Positions 14,061-27,200 of a DNA stretch of 64,000 bases are shown piece after piece. Source of the stretch: Luzula sylvatica. Lineage: Eukaryota > Streptophyta > Magnoliopsida > Poales > Juncaceae. Position 1 is the first letter of the stretch; each line of letters starts with the position of its first letter. Location: positions 19,064,862 to 19,128,861 of the forward strand of contig OX326959.1 of NCBI GenBank assembly GCA_946800325.1. Direction: 5' to 3'. A program made the translations under genes and the position numbers. The notes below the pieces were generated by a model. That model had not been told where the DNA came from. It saw only the letters and a list, made by a program, of their open reading frames with translations, and searched no databases.

Positions 14061-17000
14061 CGATTTGAAAACAAGATTTTAACGCTTTGAGGAGTTCAAA
14101 TAACGTGTTTTTAGATCATTTGTATCGTATCTTTTAGTACATAACTTTTCACCAAATTTCAAAAACACTAAGAAAGTTTGTTTTTCGATTCAAAGCAAGA
14201 TTTTGACGCTTTGAGGAGTTGAAATAACGTGTTTCTAGATCATTTGTATCGTATCTTTTACTACATAAATTTTCACCAAATTTCACAAACTCTAAGAAGT
14301 TTGTTTTTCGATTCAAAACAAACTTTCAACGCTTTTAGGAGTTCAAATAATGTGTTTTTAGATCATTTGTATCGTATCTTTTACTACATAACTTTTCACC
14401 AAATTTCACTAACACTAAGAAAGTTTGTTTTTTGATTCAAAACAAGATTTTAACGCTTTGAGGAGTTCAAATAACGTGTTTCTAGATCATTTGTAACGTA
14501 TCTTTTACTACATAACTTTTCACCAAATTTCAGAAACACTAAGATAGTTTGTTTTTCCCATTCAAAACAAGATTTTTACGCTTTGAAGAGTTCAAATAAC
14601 GTGTTTTTAGATCATTTGTATCGTATCTTTGACTACTTAAGTTTTCACCAAATTTCACAAACACCAAGAAAGTTTGTTTTTCGATTCAAAACATGATTTT
14701 AACGCTTTGAGGTGTTCAAATAACATGTTTTTAGATCATTTGTTTCGTATCTTTTAGTACATGACTTTTCACCAAATCTCACAAACACCAAGAAATTTTG
14801 TTTTTCGATTCAAAACAAGATTTTAACGCTTTGAGGAGTTCAAATAACGTGTTTCTAGATCATTTGTATCGTATCTTTTACTACATAACTTTTCACCAAA
14901 TTTCACAAACACTAAGAAAGTTTGTTTTTCGATTCAAAACAAGATTTTAATGCTTTGAGGAGTTCAAATAACGTGTTGCTAGATCATTTGTATCGTATCT
15001 TATACTACATAACTTTTCACCAAATTTCACAAACACTAAGAAAGTTTGTTTTTCGATTCAAAACAAGATTTTAACACTTTGAGCAGTTCAAATAACGTGT
15101 TTCTAGATCATTTGTATCGTATCTTTTACTACATAACTTTTCACCAAATTTCACAAAAACTAAGAAAGTTTGTTTTTCGATTCAAAACAAGATTTTAATG
15201 CTTTGAGGAGTTCAAATAACGTGTTTCTAGATCATTTGTATCGTATCTTTTACTACACAACTTTTCACCAAATTTCACAAACACTAAGAAAGTTTGTTTT
15301 TCGATTCAATACAAGATTTTGACGCTTTGAGGAGTTGAAATAACGTGTTTTTAGATCATTTATATCGTATCTTTTACTACATAACTTTTCACCAAATTTC
15401 ACAAACACCAAGAAAGTTTGTTTTTCTATTCAAAACAAGATTTTAACGCTTTGAGGTGATCAAATAACATGTTTCTAGATCATTTGTATCGTATCTTTTA
15501 GTACATAACTTTTCACCAAATTTCACAAACACTAAGAAAGTTTGTTTTTCTATTCAAAACTAGATTTTAACGCTTTGAGGAGTTCAAATAACGTGTTTCT
15601 AGATCATTTGTATCGTATCTTTTACTACATAAATTTTCACCAAATTTCCCAAACACCAAGAAAGTTTGTTTTTCGATTCAAAACATGATTTTAACGCTTT
15701 GAGCAGTTGAAATAACGTGTTTCTAGATCATTTGTATCGTATCTTTTACTACATAACTTTTCACCAAATTTCACAAACACTAAGAAATTTTGTTTTTCGA
15801 TTCAAAACAAGATTTTAACGCTTTGAGGAGTTCAAATAACGTGTTTCTAGATCATTTGTATCGTATCTTGTACTACATAACTTTTCACCAAATTTCACAA
15901 ACACTAAGAAAGTTTGTTTTTCGATTTCAAAACCAAATTTTAACGCTTTGAGGAGTTCAAATAACGTCTTTTTAGATCATTTGTATCGTATCTTTTAGTA
16001 CATAACTTTTCACCAAATTTCACAAACACTAAGAAAGTTTATTTTTCTATTCAAAACTAGATTTTAACGCTTTGAGGAGTTCAAATAACGTGTTTCTAGA
16101 TCATTTGTATCGTATCTTTTACTACATAAATTTTCACCAAATTTCACAAACACTAAGAAAGTTTGTTTTTCGATTCAAAACATGATTTTAACGCTTTGAG
16201 CAGTTGAAATAACGTGTTTCTAGATCATTTGTATCGTATCTTTTACTACATAACTTTTCACCAAATTTCACAAACACTAAGAAATTTTGTTTTTCGATTC
16301 AAAACAAGATTTTAACGCTTTGAGGAGTTCAAATAACGTGTTTCTAGATCATTTGTATCGTATCTTTTACTACATAACTTTTCACCAAATCTCACAAACA
16401 CTAAGAAAGTTTGTTTTTCGATTTCAAAACCAAATTTTAACGCTTTGAGGAGTTCAAATGACGTGTTTTTTGATTATTTGTATCGTATCTTTTACTACAT
16501 AACTTTTCGCCAAATTTCACAAACACTAAGAAAGTTTGTTTTTCGATTCAAAACAAGATTTTAATGCTTTGAGGAGTTCAAATAACGTGTTTCTAGATCA
16601 TTTGTATCGTATCTTTTACTACATAACTTTTCACCAAATTTCGCAAACACTAAGAAAGTTTGTATTTCGATTCAATACAAGATTTTGACGCTTTGAGGAG
16701 TTCAAATAACGTGTTTCTAGATCATTTATATCGTATCTTTTACTACATAACTTTTCACCAAATTTCACAAACACCAAGAAAGTTTGTTTTTCTATTCAAA
16801 ACAAGATTTTAATGCTTTGAGGAGTTCAAATAACATGTTTTTAGATCATTTGTATCGTATCTTTTAGTACATAACTTTTCACAAAATTTCACAAACACTA
16901 AGAAAGTTTGTTTTTCTATTCAAAACTAGATTTTAACGCTTTGAGGAGTTCAAATAACGTGTTTTTAGATCATTTGTATCGTATCTTTTAGTACATAACT

Positions 17001-18226
17001 TTTCACCAAATTTCACAAACACTAAGAAAGTTTGTTTTTCGATTCAACACAAGATTTTAACGCTTTGAGGAGTTCAAATAACGTGTTTTTAGATCATTTG
17101 TATCGTATCTTTTACTACATAACTTTTCACCAAATTTCACAAACACCAAGAAAGTTTGTTTTTCTTTTCAAAACATGATTTTAACGCTTTGAGGTGTCCA
17201 AATAACATGTTTTTAGATCATTTGTATCGTATCTTTTACTTCATAACTTTTCACCAAATTTCCCAAACACTAAGAAAGTTTGTTTTTCGATTCAAAACAT
17301 GATTTTAATGCTTTGAGGAGTTCAAATAACGTGTTTCTAGATCATTTGTATCGTATCTTTTACTACATAACTTTTCACCAAATTTCACAAACACTAAGAA
17401 AGATTGTTTTTCGATTCAATACAAGATTTTGACGCTTTGAGGAGTTGAAATAACGTGTTTTTAGATCATTTATATCGTATCTTTTACTACATAAATTTTC
17501 ACCAAATTTCACAAACACCAAGAAAGTTTGTTTTTCTATTCAAAACAAGATTTTAACGCTTTGAGGTGTTCAAATAACATGTTTTTAGATCATTTGTATC
17601 GTATCTTTTAGTACATAACTTTTCACCAAATTTCACAAACACTAAGAAAGTTTGTTTTTCGATTCAAAACAAGATTTTAACACTTTGAGGAGTTCAAATA
17701 ACGTGTTTCTAGATCATTTGTATCGTATCTTTTACTACATAAATTTTCACCAAATTTCACAAACACTAAGAAAGTTTGTTTTTCGATTCAAAACATGATT
17801 TTAACGCTTTGAGCAGTTGAAATAACGTGTTTCTAGATCGTTTGTATCGTATCTTTTACTACATAACTTTTCACCAAATTTCACAAACACTAAGAAAGTT
17901 TCTTTTTCGATTCAAAACAAGATTTTAACGCTTTGAGGTGTTCAAATAACATGTTTGTAGATCATTTGTATCGTATCTTTTAGTACACAACTTTTCACCA
18001 AATTTCACAAACACTAAGAAATTTTGTTTTTCGATTCAAAACCAAATTTTAACGATTTGAGGAGTTCAAATAACATGTTTCTAGATCATTTGTATCGTAT
18101 CTTTTACTACATAACTTTTCGCCAAATTTCACAAACACTAAGAAAGTTTGTTTTTCAATTCAAAACAAGATTTTAATGCTTTGAGGAGTTCAAATAACGT
18201 GTTTCTAGATCATTTGTATCGTATCT
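12270..18226 (+). repeat. 5,957-bp tandem duplication, copy 1
   Basis: A 48-monomer block whose private variants all recur at +5,957: 'gtttcgtatc' 14742/20699, 'gattatttg' 13741/19698 and 16472/22429, 'cacaaaaactaag' 12421/18378. The left limit is set by the difference at 'gttgctagatc' and 'cttatactac' just upstream of 12270. Confidence 0.87.
14061..16775 (+). repeat. 22-mer HOR, second copy of the 11206 unit
   Basis: Aligned to 11206-14060 at offset +2,855 before, and +2,731 after, the extra monomer of that copy. The rare 'gtttcgtatc' at 12011 and 'gattatttg' at 13741 reappear at 14742 and 16472. Similarity ends near 16775. Confidence 0.8.
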
Positions 18227-21200
18227 TTTACTACATAACTTTTCACCAAATTTCACAAACACTAAGAAAGTTTGTTTTTCGATTCAAAACAAGATTTTAA
18301 CACTTTGAGCAGTTCAAATAACGTGTTTCTAGATCATTTGTATCGTATCTTTTACTACATAACTTTTCACCAAATTTCACAAAAACTAAGAAAGTTTGTT
18401 TTTCGATTCAAAACAAGATTTTAATGCTTTGAGGAGTTCAAATAACGTGTTTCTAGATCATTTGTATCGTATCTTTTACTACACAACTTTTCACCAAATT
18501 TCACAAACACTAAGAAAGTTTGTTTTTCGATTCAATACAAGATTTTGACGCTTTGAGGAGTTGAAATAACGTGTTTTTAGATCATTTATATCGTATCTTT
18601 TACTACATAACTTTTCACCAAATTTCACAAACACCAAGAAAGTTTGTTTTTCTATTCAAAACAAGATTTTAACGCTTTGAGGTGATCAAATAACATGTTT
18701 CTAGATCATTTGTATCGTATCTTTTAGTACATAACTTTTCACCAAATTTCACAAACACTAAGAAAGTTTGTTTTTCTATTCAAAACTAGATTTTAACGCT
18801 TTGAGGAGTTCAAATAACGTGTTTCTAGATCATTTGTATCGTATCTTTTACTACATAAATTTTCACCAAATTTCCCAAACACCAAGAAAGTTTGTTTTTC
18901 GATTCAAAACATGATTTTAACGCTTTGAGCAGTTGAAATAACGTGTTTCTAGATCATTTGTATCGTATCTTTTACTACATAACTTTTCACCAAATTTCAC
19001 AAACACTAAGAAATTTTGTTTTTCGATTCAAAACAAGATTTTAACGCTTTGAGGAGTTCAAATAACGTGTTTCTAGATCATTTGTATCGTATCTTGTACT
19101 ACATAACTTTTCACCAAATTTCACAAACACTAAGAAAGTTTGTTTTTCGATTTCAAAACCAAATTTTAACGCTTTGAGGAGTTCAAATAACGTCTTTTTA
19201 GATCATTTGTATCGTATCTTTTAGTACATAACTTTTCACCAAATTTCACAAACACTAAGAAAGTTTATTTTTCTATTCAAAACTAGATTTTAACGCTTTG
19301 AGGAGTTCAAATAACGTGTTTCTAGATCATTTGTATCGTATCTTTTACTACATAAATTTTCACCAAATTTCACAAACACTAAGAAAGTTTGTTTTTCGAT
19401 TCAAAACATGATTTTAACGCTTTGAGCAGTTGAAATAACGTGTTTCTAGATCATTTGTATCGTATCTTTTACTACATAACTTTTCACCAAATTTCACAAA
19501 CACTAAGAAATTTTGTTTTTCGATTCAAAACAAGATTTTAACGCTTTGAGGAGTTCAAATAACGTGTTTCTAGATCATTTGTATCGTATCTTGTACTACA
19601 TAACTTTTCACCAAATCTCACAAACACTAAGAAAGTTTGTTTTTCGATTTCAAAACCAAATTTTAACGCTTTGAGGAGTTCAAATGACGTGTTTTTTGAT
19701 TATTTGTATCGTATCTTTTACTACATAACTTTTCGCCAAATTTCACAAACACTAAGAAAGTTTGTTTTTCGATTCAAAACAAGATTTTAATGCTTTGAGG
19801 AGTTCAAATAACGTGTTTCTAGATCATTTGTATCGTATCTTTTACTACATAACTTTTCACCAAATTTCGCAAACACTAAGAAAGTTTGTTTTTCGATGCA
19901 ATACAAGATTTTGACGCTTTGAGGAGTTCAAATAACGTGTTTCTAGATCATTTGTATCGTATCTTTTACTACATAACTTTTCACCAAATTTCACAAACAC
20001 CAAGAAAGTTTGTTTTTCGATTTGAAAACAAGATTTTAACGCTTTGAGGAGTTCAAATAACGTGTTTTTAGATCATTTGTATCGTATCTTTTAGTACATA
20101 ACTTTTCACCAAATTTCAAAAACACTAAGAAAGTTTGTTTTTCGATTCAAAGCAAGATTTTGACGCTTTGAGGAGTTGAAATAACGTGTTTCTAGATCAT
20201 TTGTATCGTATCTTTTACTACATAAATTTTCACCAAATTTCACAAACTCTAAGAAGTTTGTTTTTCGATTCAAAACAAACTTTCAACGCTTTTAGGAGTT
20301 CAAATAATGTGTTTTTAGATCATTTGTATCGTATCTTTTACTACATAACTTTTCACCAAATTTCACTAACACTAAGAAAGTTTGTTTTTTGATTCAAAAC
20401 AAGATTTTAACGCTTTGAGGAGTTCAAATAACGTGTTTCTAGATCATTTGTAACGTATCTTTTACTACATAACTTTTCACCAAATTTCAGAAACACTAAG
20501 ATAGTTTGTTTTTCCCATTCAAAACAAGATTTTTACGCTTTGAAGAGTTCAAATAACGTGTTTTTAGATCATTTGTATCGTATCTTTGACTACTTAAGTT
20601 TTCACCAAATTTCACAAACACCAAGAAAGTTTGTTTTTCGATTCAAAACATGATTTTAACGCTTTGAGGTGTTCAAATAACATGTTTTTAGATCATTTGT
20701 TTCGTATCTTTTAGTACATGACTTTTCACCAAATCTCACAAACACCAAGAAATTTTGTTTTTCGATTCAAAACAAGATTTTAACGCTTTGAGGAGTTCAA
20801 ATAACGTGTTTCTAGATCATTTGTATCGTATCTTTTACTACATAACTTTTCACCAAATTTCACAAACACTAAGAAAGTTTGTTTTTCGATTCAAAACAAG
20901 ATTTTAATGCTTTGAGGAGTTCAAATAACGTGTTGCTAGATCATTTGTATCGTATCTTATACTACATAACTTTTCACCAAATTTCACAAACACTAAGAAA
21001 GTTTGTTTTTCGATTCAAAACAAGATTTTAACACTTTGAGCAGTTCAAATAACGTGTTTCTAGATCATTTGTATCGTATCTTTTACTACATAACTTTTCA
21101 CCAAATTTCACAAAAACTAAGAAAGTTTGTTTTTCGATTCAAAACAAGATTTTAATGCTTTGAGGAGTTCAAATAACGTGTTTCTAGATCATTTGTATCG

Positions 21201-24183
21201 TATCTTTTACTACACAACTTTTCACCAAATTTCACAAACACTAAGAAAGTTTGTTTTTCGATTCAATACAAGATTTTGACGCTTTGAGGAGTTGAAATAA
21301 CGTGTTTTTAGATCATTTATATCGTATCTTTTACTACATAACTTTTCACCAAATTTCACAAACACCAAGAAAGTTTGTTTTTCTATTCAAAACAAGATTT
21401 TAACGCTTTGAGGTGATCAAATAACATGTTTCTAGATCATTTGTATCGTATCTTTTAGTACATAACTTTTCACCAAATTTCACAAACACTAAGAAAGTTT
21501 GTTTTTCTATTCAAAACTAGATTTTAACGCTTTGAGGAGTTCAAATAACGTGTTTCTAGATCATTTGTATCGTATCTTTTACTACATAAATTTTCACCAA
21601 ATTTCCCAAACACCAAGAAAGTTTGTTTTTCGATTCAAAACATGATTTTAACGCTTTGAGCAGTTGAAATAACGTGTTTCTAGATCATTTGTATCGTATC
21701 TTTTACTACATAACTTTTCACCAAATTTCACAAACACTAAGAAATTTTGTTTTTCGATTCAAAACAAGATTTTAACGCTTTGAGGAGTTCAAATAACGTG
21801 TTTCTAGATCATTTGTATCGTATCTTGTACTACATAACTTTTCACCAAATTTCACAAACACTAAGAAAGTTTGTTTTTCGATTTCAAAACCAAATTTTAA
21901 CGCTTTGAGGAGTTCAAATAACGTCTTTTTAGATCATTTGTATCGTATCTTTTAGTACATAACTTTTCACCAAATTTCACAAACACTAAGAAAGTTTATT
22001 TTTCTATTCAAAACTAGATTTTAACGCTTTGAGGAGTTCAAATAACGTGTTTCTAGATCATTTGTATCGTATCTTTTACTACATAAATTTTCACCAAATT
22101 TCACAAACACTAAGAAAGTTTGTTTTTCGATTCAAAACATGATTTTAACGCTTTGAGCAGTTGAAATAACGTGTTTCTAGATCATTTGTATCGTATCTTT
22201 TACTACATAACTTTTCACCAAATTTCACAAACACTAAGAAATTTTGTTTTTCGATTCAAAACAAGATTTTAACGCTTTGAGGAGTTCAAATAACGTGTTT
22301 CTAGATCATTTGTATCGTATCTTTTACTACATAACTTTTCACCAAATCTCACAAACACTAAGAAAGTTTGTTTTTCGATTTCAAAACCAAATTTTAACGC
22401 TTTGAGGAGTTCAAATGACGTGTTTTTTGATTATTTGTATCGTATCTTTTACTACATAACTTTTCGCCAAATTTCACAAACACTAAGAAAGTTTGTTTTT
22501 CGATTCAAAACAAGATTTTAATGCTTTGAGGAGTTCAAATAACGTGTTTCTAGATCATTTGTATCGTATCTTTTACTACATAACTTTTCACCAAATTTCG
22601 CAAACACTAAGAAAGTTTGTATTTCGATTCAATACAAGATTTTGACGCTTTGAGGAGTTCAAATAACGTGTTTCTAGATCATTTATATCGTATCTTTTAC
22701 TACATAACTTTTCACCAAATTTCACAAACACCAAGAAAGTTTGTTTTTCTATTCAAAACAAGATTTTAATGCTTTGAGGAGTTCAAATAACATGTTTTTA
22801 GATCATTTGTATCGTATCTTTTAGTACATAACTTTTCACAAAATTTCACAAACACTAAGAAAGTTTGTTTTTCTATTCAAAACTAGATTTTAACGCTTTG
22901 AGGAGTTCAAATAACGTGTTTTTAGATCATTTGTATCGTATCTTTTAGTACATAACTTTTCACCAAATTTCACAAACACTAAGAAAGTTTGTTTTTCGAT
23001 TCAACACAAGATTTTAACGCTTTGAGGAGTTCAAATAACGTGTTTTTAGATCATTTGTATCGTATCTTTTACTACATAACTTTTCACCAAATTTCACAAA
23101 CACCAAGAAAGTTTGTTTTTCTTTTCAAAACATGATTTTAACGCTTTGAGGTGTCCAAATAACATGTTTTTAGATCATTTGTATCGTATCTTTTACTTCA
23201 TAACTTTTCACCAAATTTCCCAAACACTAAGAAAGTTTGTTTTTCGATTCAAAACATGATTTTAATGCTTTGAGGAGTTCAAATAACGTGTTTCTAGATC
23301 ATTTGTATCGTATCTTTTACTACATAACTTTTCACCAAATTTCACAAACACTAAGAAAGATTGTTTTTCGATTCAATACAAGATTTTGACGCTTTGAGGA
23401 GTTGAAATAACGTGTTTTTAGATCATTTATATCGTATCTTTTACTACATAAATTTTCACCAAATTTCACAAACACCAAGAAAGTTTGTTTTTCTATTCAA
23501 AACAAGATTTTAACGCTTTGAGGTGTTCAAATAACATGTTTTTAGATCATTTGTATCGTATCTTTTAGTACATAACTTTTCACCAAATTTCACAAACACT
23601 AAGAAAGTTTGTTTTTCGATTCAAAACAAGATTTTAACACTTTGAGGAGTTCAAATAACGTGTTTCTAGATCATTTGTATCGTATCTTTTACTACATAAA
23701 TTTTCACCAAATTTCACAAACACTAAGAAAGTTTGTTTTTCGATTCAAAACATGATTTTAACGCTTTGAGCAGTTGAAATAACGTGTTTCTAGATCGTTT
23801 GTATCGTATCTTTTACTACATAACTTTTCACCAAATTTCACAAACACTAAGAAAGTTTCTTTTTCGATTCAAAACAAGATTTTATAGCTTTGAGGTGTTC
23901 AAATAACATGTTTGTAGATCATTTGTATCGTATCTTTTAGTACACAACTTTTCACCAAATTTCACAAACACTAAGAAATTTTGTTTTTCGATTCAAAACC
24001 AAATTTTAACGATTTGAGGAGTTCAAATAACATGTTTCTAGATCATTTGTATCGTATCTTTTACTACATAACTTTTCGCCAAATTTCACAAACACTAAGA
24101 AAGTTTGTTTTTCAATTCAAAACAAGATTTTAATGCTTTGAGGAGTTCAAATAACGTGTTTCTAGATCATTTGTATCGTATCT
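18227..24183 (+). repeat. 5,957-bp tandem duplication, copy 2
   Basis: Second copy in direct contact with the first and differing by few substitutions (for example 'tttatagctttgagg' near 23883 against 'tttaacgctttgagg'). Similarity can be followed to about 24240, where 'aacacactgagg' appears instead. The copy contains the nested 22-mer duplication, so that duplication is older. Confidence 0.87.
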
Positions 24184-24239
24184 TTTACTACATAACTTTT
24201 CACCAAATTTCACAAACACTAAGAAAGTTTGTTTTTCGA

Positions 24240-27200
24240 TTCAATACAAGATTTTAACACACTGAGGAGTTCAAATAACGTGTTTTTAGATCATTTGTAT
24301 CGTATCTTTTACTACATAACTTTTCACCAAATTTCACATACACCAAGAAAGTTTGTTTTTCTATTCAAAACAAGATTTTAACGCTTTGAGGTGTTCAAAT
24401 AACGTGTTTTTAGATCATTTGTATCGTATCTTTTAGTACATAACTTTTCACCAAATTTCACAAACACTAAGAAAGTTTGTTTTTCGATTCAAAACATGAT
24501 TTTAACGCTTTGAGGAGTTCAAATAACGTGTTTCTAGATCATTTGTATCGTATCTTTTACTACATAACTTTTCACCAAATTTCACAAACACTAAGAAAGT
24601 TTGTTTTTCGATTCAACACAAGATTTTAACGCTTTGAGGAGTTCAAATAACGTGTTTCTAGATCATTTGTATCGTATCTTGTACTACATAACTTTTCACC
24701 AAATTTCACAAACACTAAGAAAGTTTGTTTTTCGATTTCAAAACAAGATTTTAACGCTTTGAGGAGTTCAAATAACGTGTTTTTAGATCATTTGTATCGT
24801 ATCTTTTAGTACATAACTTTTCACCAAATTTCACAAACACTAAGAAAGTTTGTTTTTCGATTAAAAACAAGATTTTAACGCTTTGAGGAGTTCAAATAAC
24901 GTGTTTTTGATCATTTGTATCGTATCTTTTACTTCATAACTTTTCGCCAAATTTCACAAACACCAAGAAAGATTGTTTTTCGATTCAAAACAAGATTTTG
25001 ACGCTTTGAGGAGTTGAAATAACGTGTTTTTAGATCATTTATATCGTATCTTTTACTACATAACTTTTCACCAAATTTCACAAACACCAAGAAAGTTTGT
25101 TTTTCTATTCAAAACAAGATTTTAACGCTTTGAGGTGTTCAAATAACATGTTTTTAGATCATTTGTATCGTATCTTTTAGTACATAACTTTTCACCAAAT
25201 TTCACAAACACTAAGAAAGTTTTTTTTCCATTCAAAACAAGATTTTAACACTTTGAGGAGTTCAAATAACGTGTTTCTAGATCATTTGTATCGTATCTTT
25301 TACTACATAACTTTTCACCAAATTTCACAAACACTAAGAAAGTTTGTTTTTCGATTCAAAACAAGATTTTAACACTTTGAGCAGTTCAAATAACGTGTTT
25401 CTAGATCGTTTGTATCGTATCTTTTACTACATAACTTTTCACCAAATTTCACAAACACTAAGAAAGTTTCTTTTTCGATTCAAAACATGATTTTAACGCT
25501 TTGAGGTGTTCAAATAACATGTTTGTAGATCATTTGTATCGTATCTTTTAGTACACAACTTTTCACCAAATTTCACAAACACTAAGAAATTTTGTTTTTC
25601 GATTCAAAACAAGATTTTAACGATTTGAGGAGTTCAAATAACGTGTTTCTAGATCATTTGTATCGTATCTTTTACTGCATAACTTTTCACCAAATTTCAC
25701 AAACACTAAGAAAGTTTGTTTTTCGATTCAAAACAAGATTTTAATGCTTTGAGGAGTTCAAATAACGTGTTTCTAGATCATTTGTATCGTATCTTTTACT
25801 ACATAACTTTTCACCAAATTTCACAAACACTAAGAAAGTTTGTTTTTCGATTCAAAACAAGATTTTAACACACTGAGGAGTTCAAATAACGTGTTTTTAG
25901 ATCATTTGTATCGTATCTTTTACTACATAACTTTTCACCAAATTTCACAAACACCAAGAAAGTTTGTTTTTCTATTCAAAACAAGATTTTATTTCTTTGA
26001 GGAGTTCAAATAACGTGTTTCTAGATCATTTGTATCGTATCTTTTACTACATAAATTTTCACCAAATTTCACAAACACTAAGAAAGTTTGTTTTTCGATT
26101 CAAAACATGATTTTAACGCTTTGAGCAGTTCAAATAACGTGTTTCTAGATCATTTGTATCGTATCTTTTACTACATAACTTTTCACCAAATTTCACAAAC
26201 ACTAAGAAATTTTGTTTTTCGATTCAAAACAAGATTTTAACGCTTTGAGGAGTTCAAATAACGTGTTTCTAGATCATTTGTATCGTATCTTGTACTACAT
26301 AACTTTTCACCAAATTTCACAAACACTAAGAAAGTTTGTTTTTCGATTTCAAAACAAGATTTTAACGCTTTGAGGAGTTCAAATAACGTGTTTTTAGATC
26401 ATTTGTATCGTATCTTTTACTACATAACTTTTCACCAAATTTCACAAACACTAAGAAAGTTTGTTTTTCGATTAAAAACAAGATTTTAACGCTTTGAGGA
26501 GTTCAAATAACGTGTTTTTGATCATTTGTATCGTATCTTTTACTTCATAACTTTTCGCCAAATTTCACAAACACCAAGAAAGATTGTTTTTCGATTCAAA
26601 ACAAGATTTTGACGCTTTGAGGAGTCCAAATAACGTGTTTTCAGATCATTTATATCGTATCTTTTACTACATAACTTTTCACCAAATTTCACAAACACCA
26701 AGAAAGTTTGTTTTTCTATTCAAAACAAGATTTTAACGCTTTGAGGTGTTCAAATAACATGTTTTTAGATCATTTGTATCGTATCTTTTAGTACATAACT
26801 TTTCACCAAATTTCACAAACACTAAGAAAGTTTGTTTTTCGATTCAAAACAAGATTTTAACACTTTGAGGAGTTCAAATAACGTGTTTCTAGATCATTTG
26901 TATCGTATCTTTTACTACATAACTTTTCACCAAATTTCACAAACACTAAGAAAGTTTGTTTTTCAATTCAAAACATGATTTTAACGCTTTGAGGTGTTCA
27001 AATAACATGTTTGTAGATCATTTGTATCGTATCTTTTAGTACACAACTTTTCACCAAATTTCACAAACACTAAGAAATTTTGTTTTTCGATTCAAAACAA
27101 GATTTTAACGATTTGAGGAGTTCAAATAACGTGTTTCTAGATCATTTGTATCGTATCTTTTACTACATAACTTTTCACTAAATTTCACAAACACTAAGAA

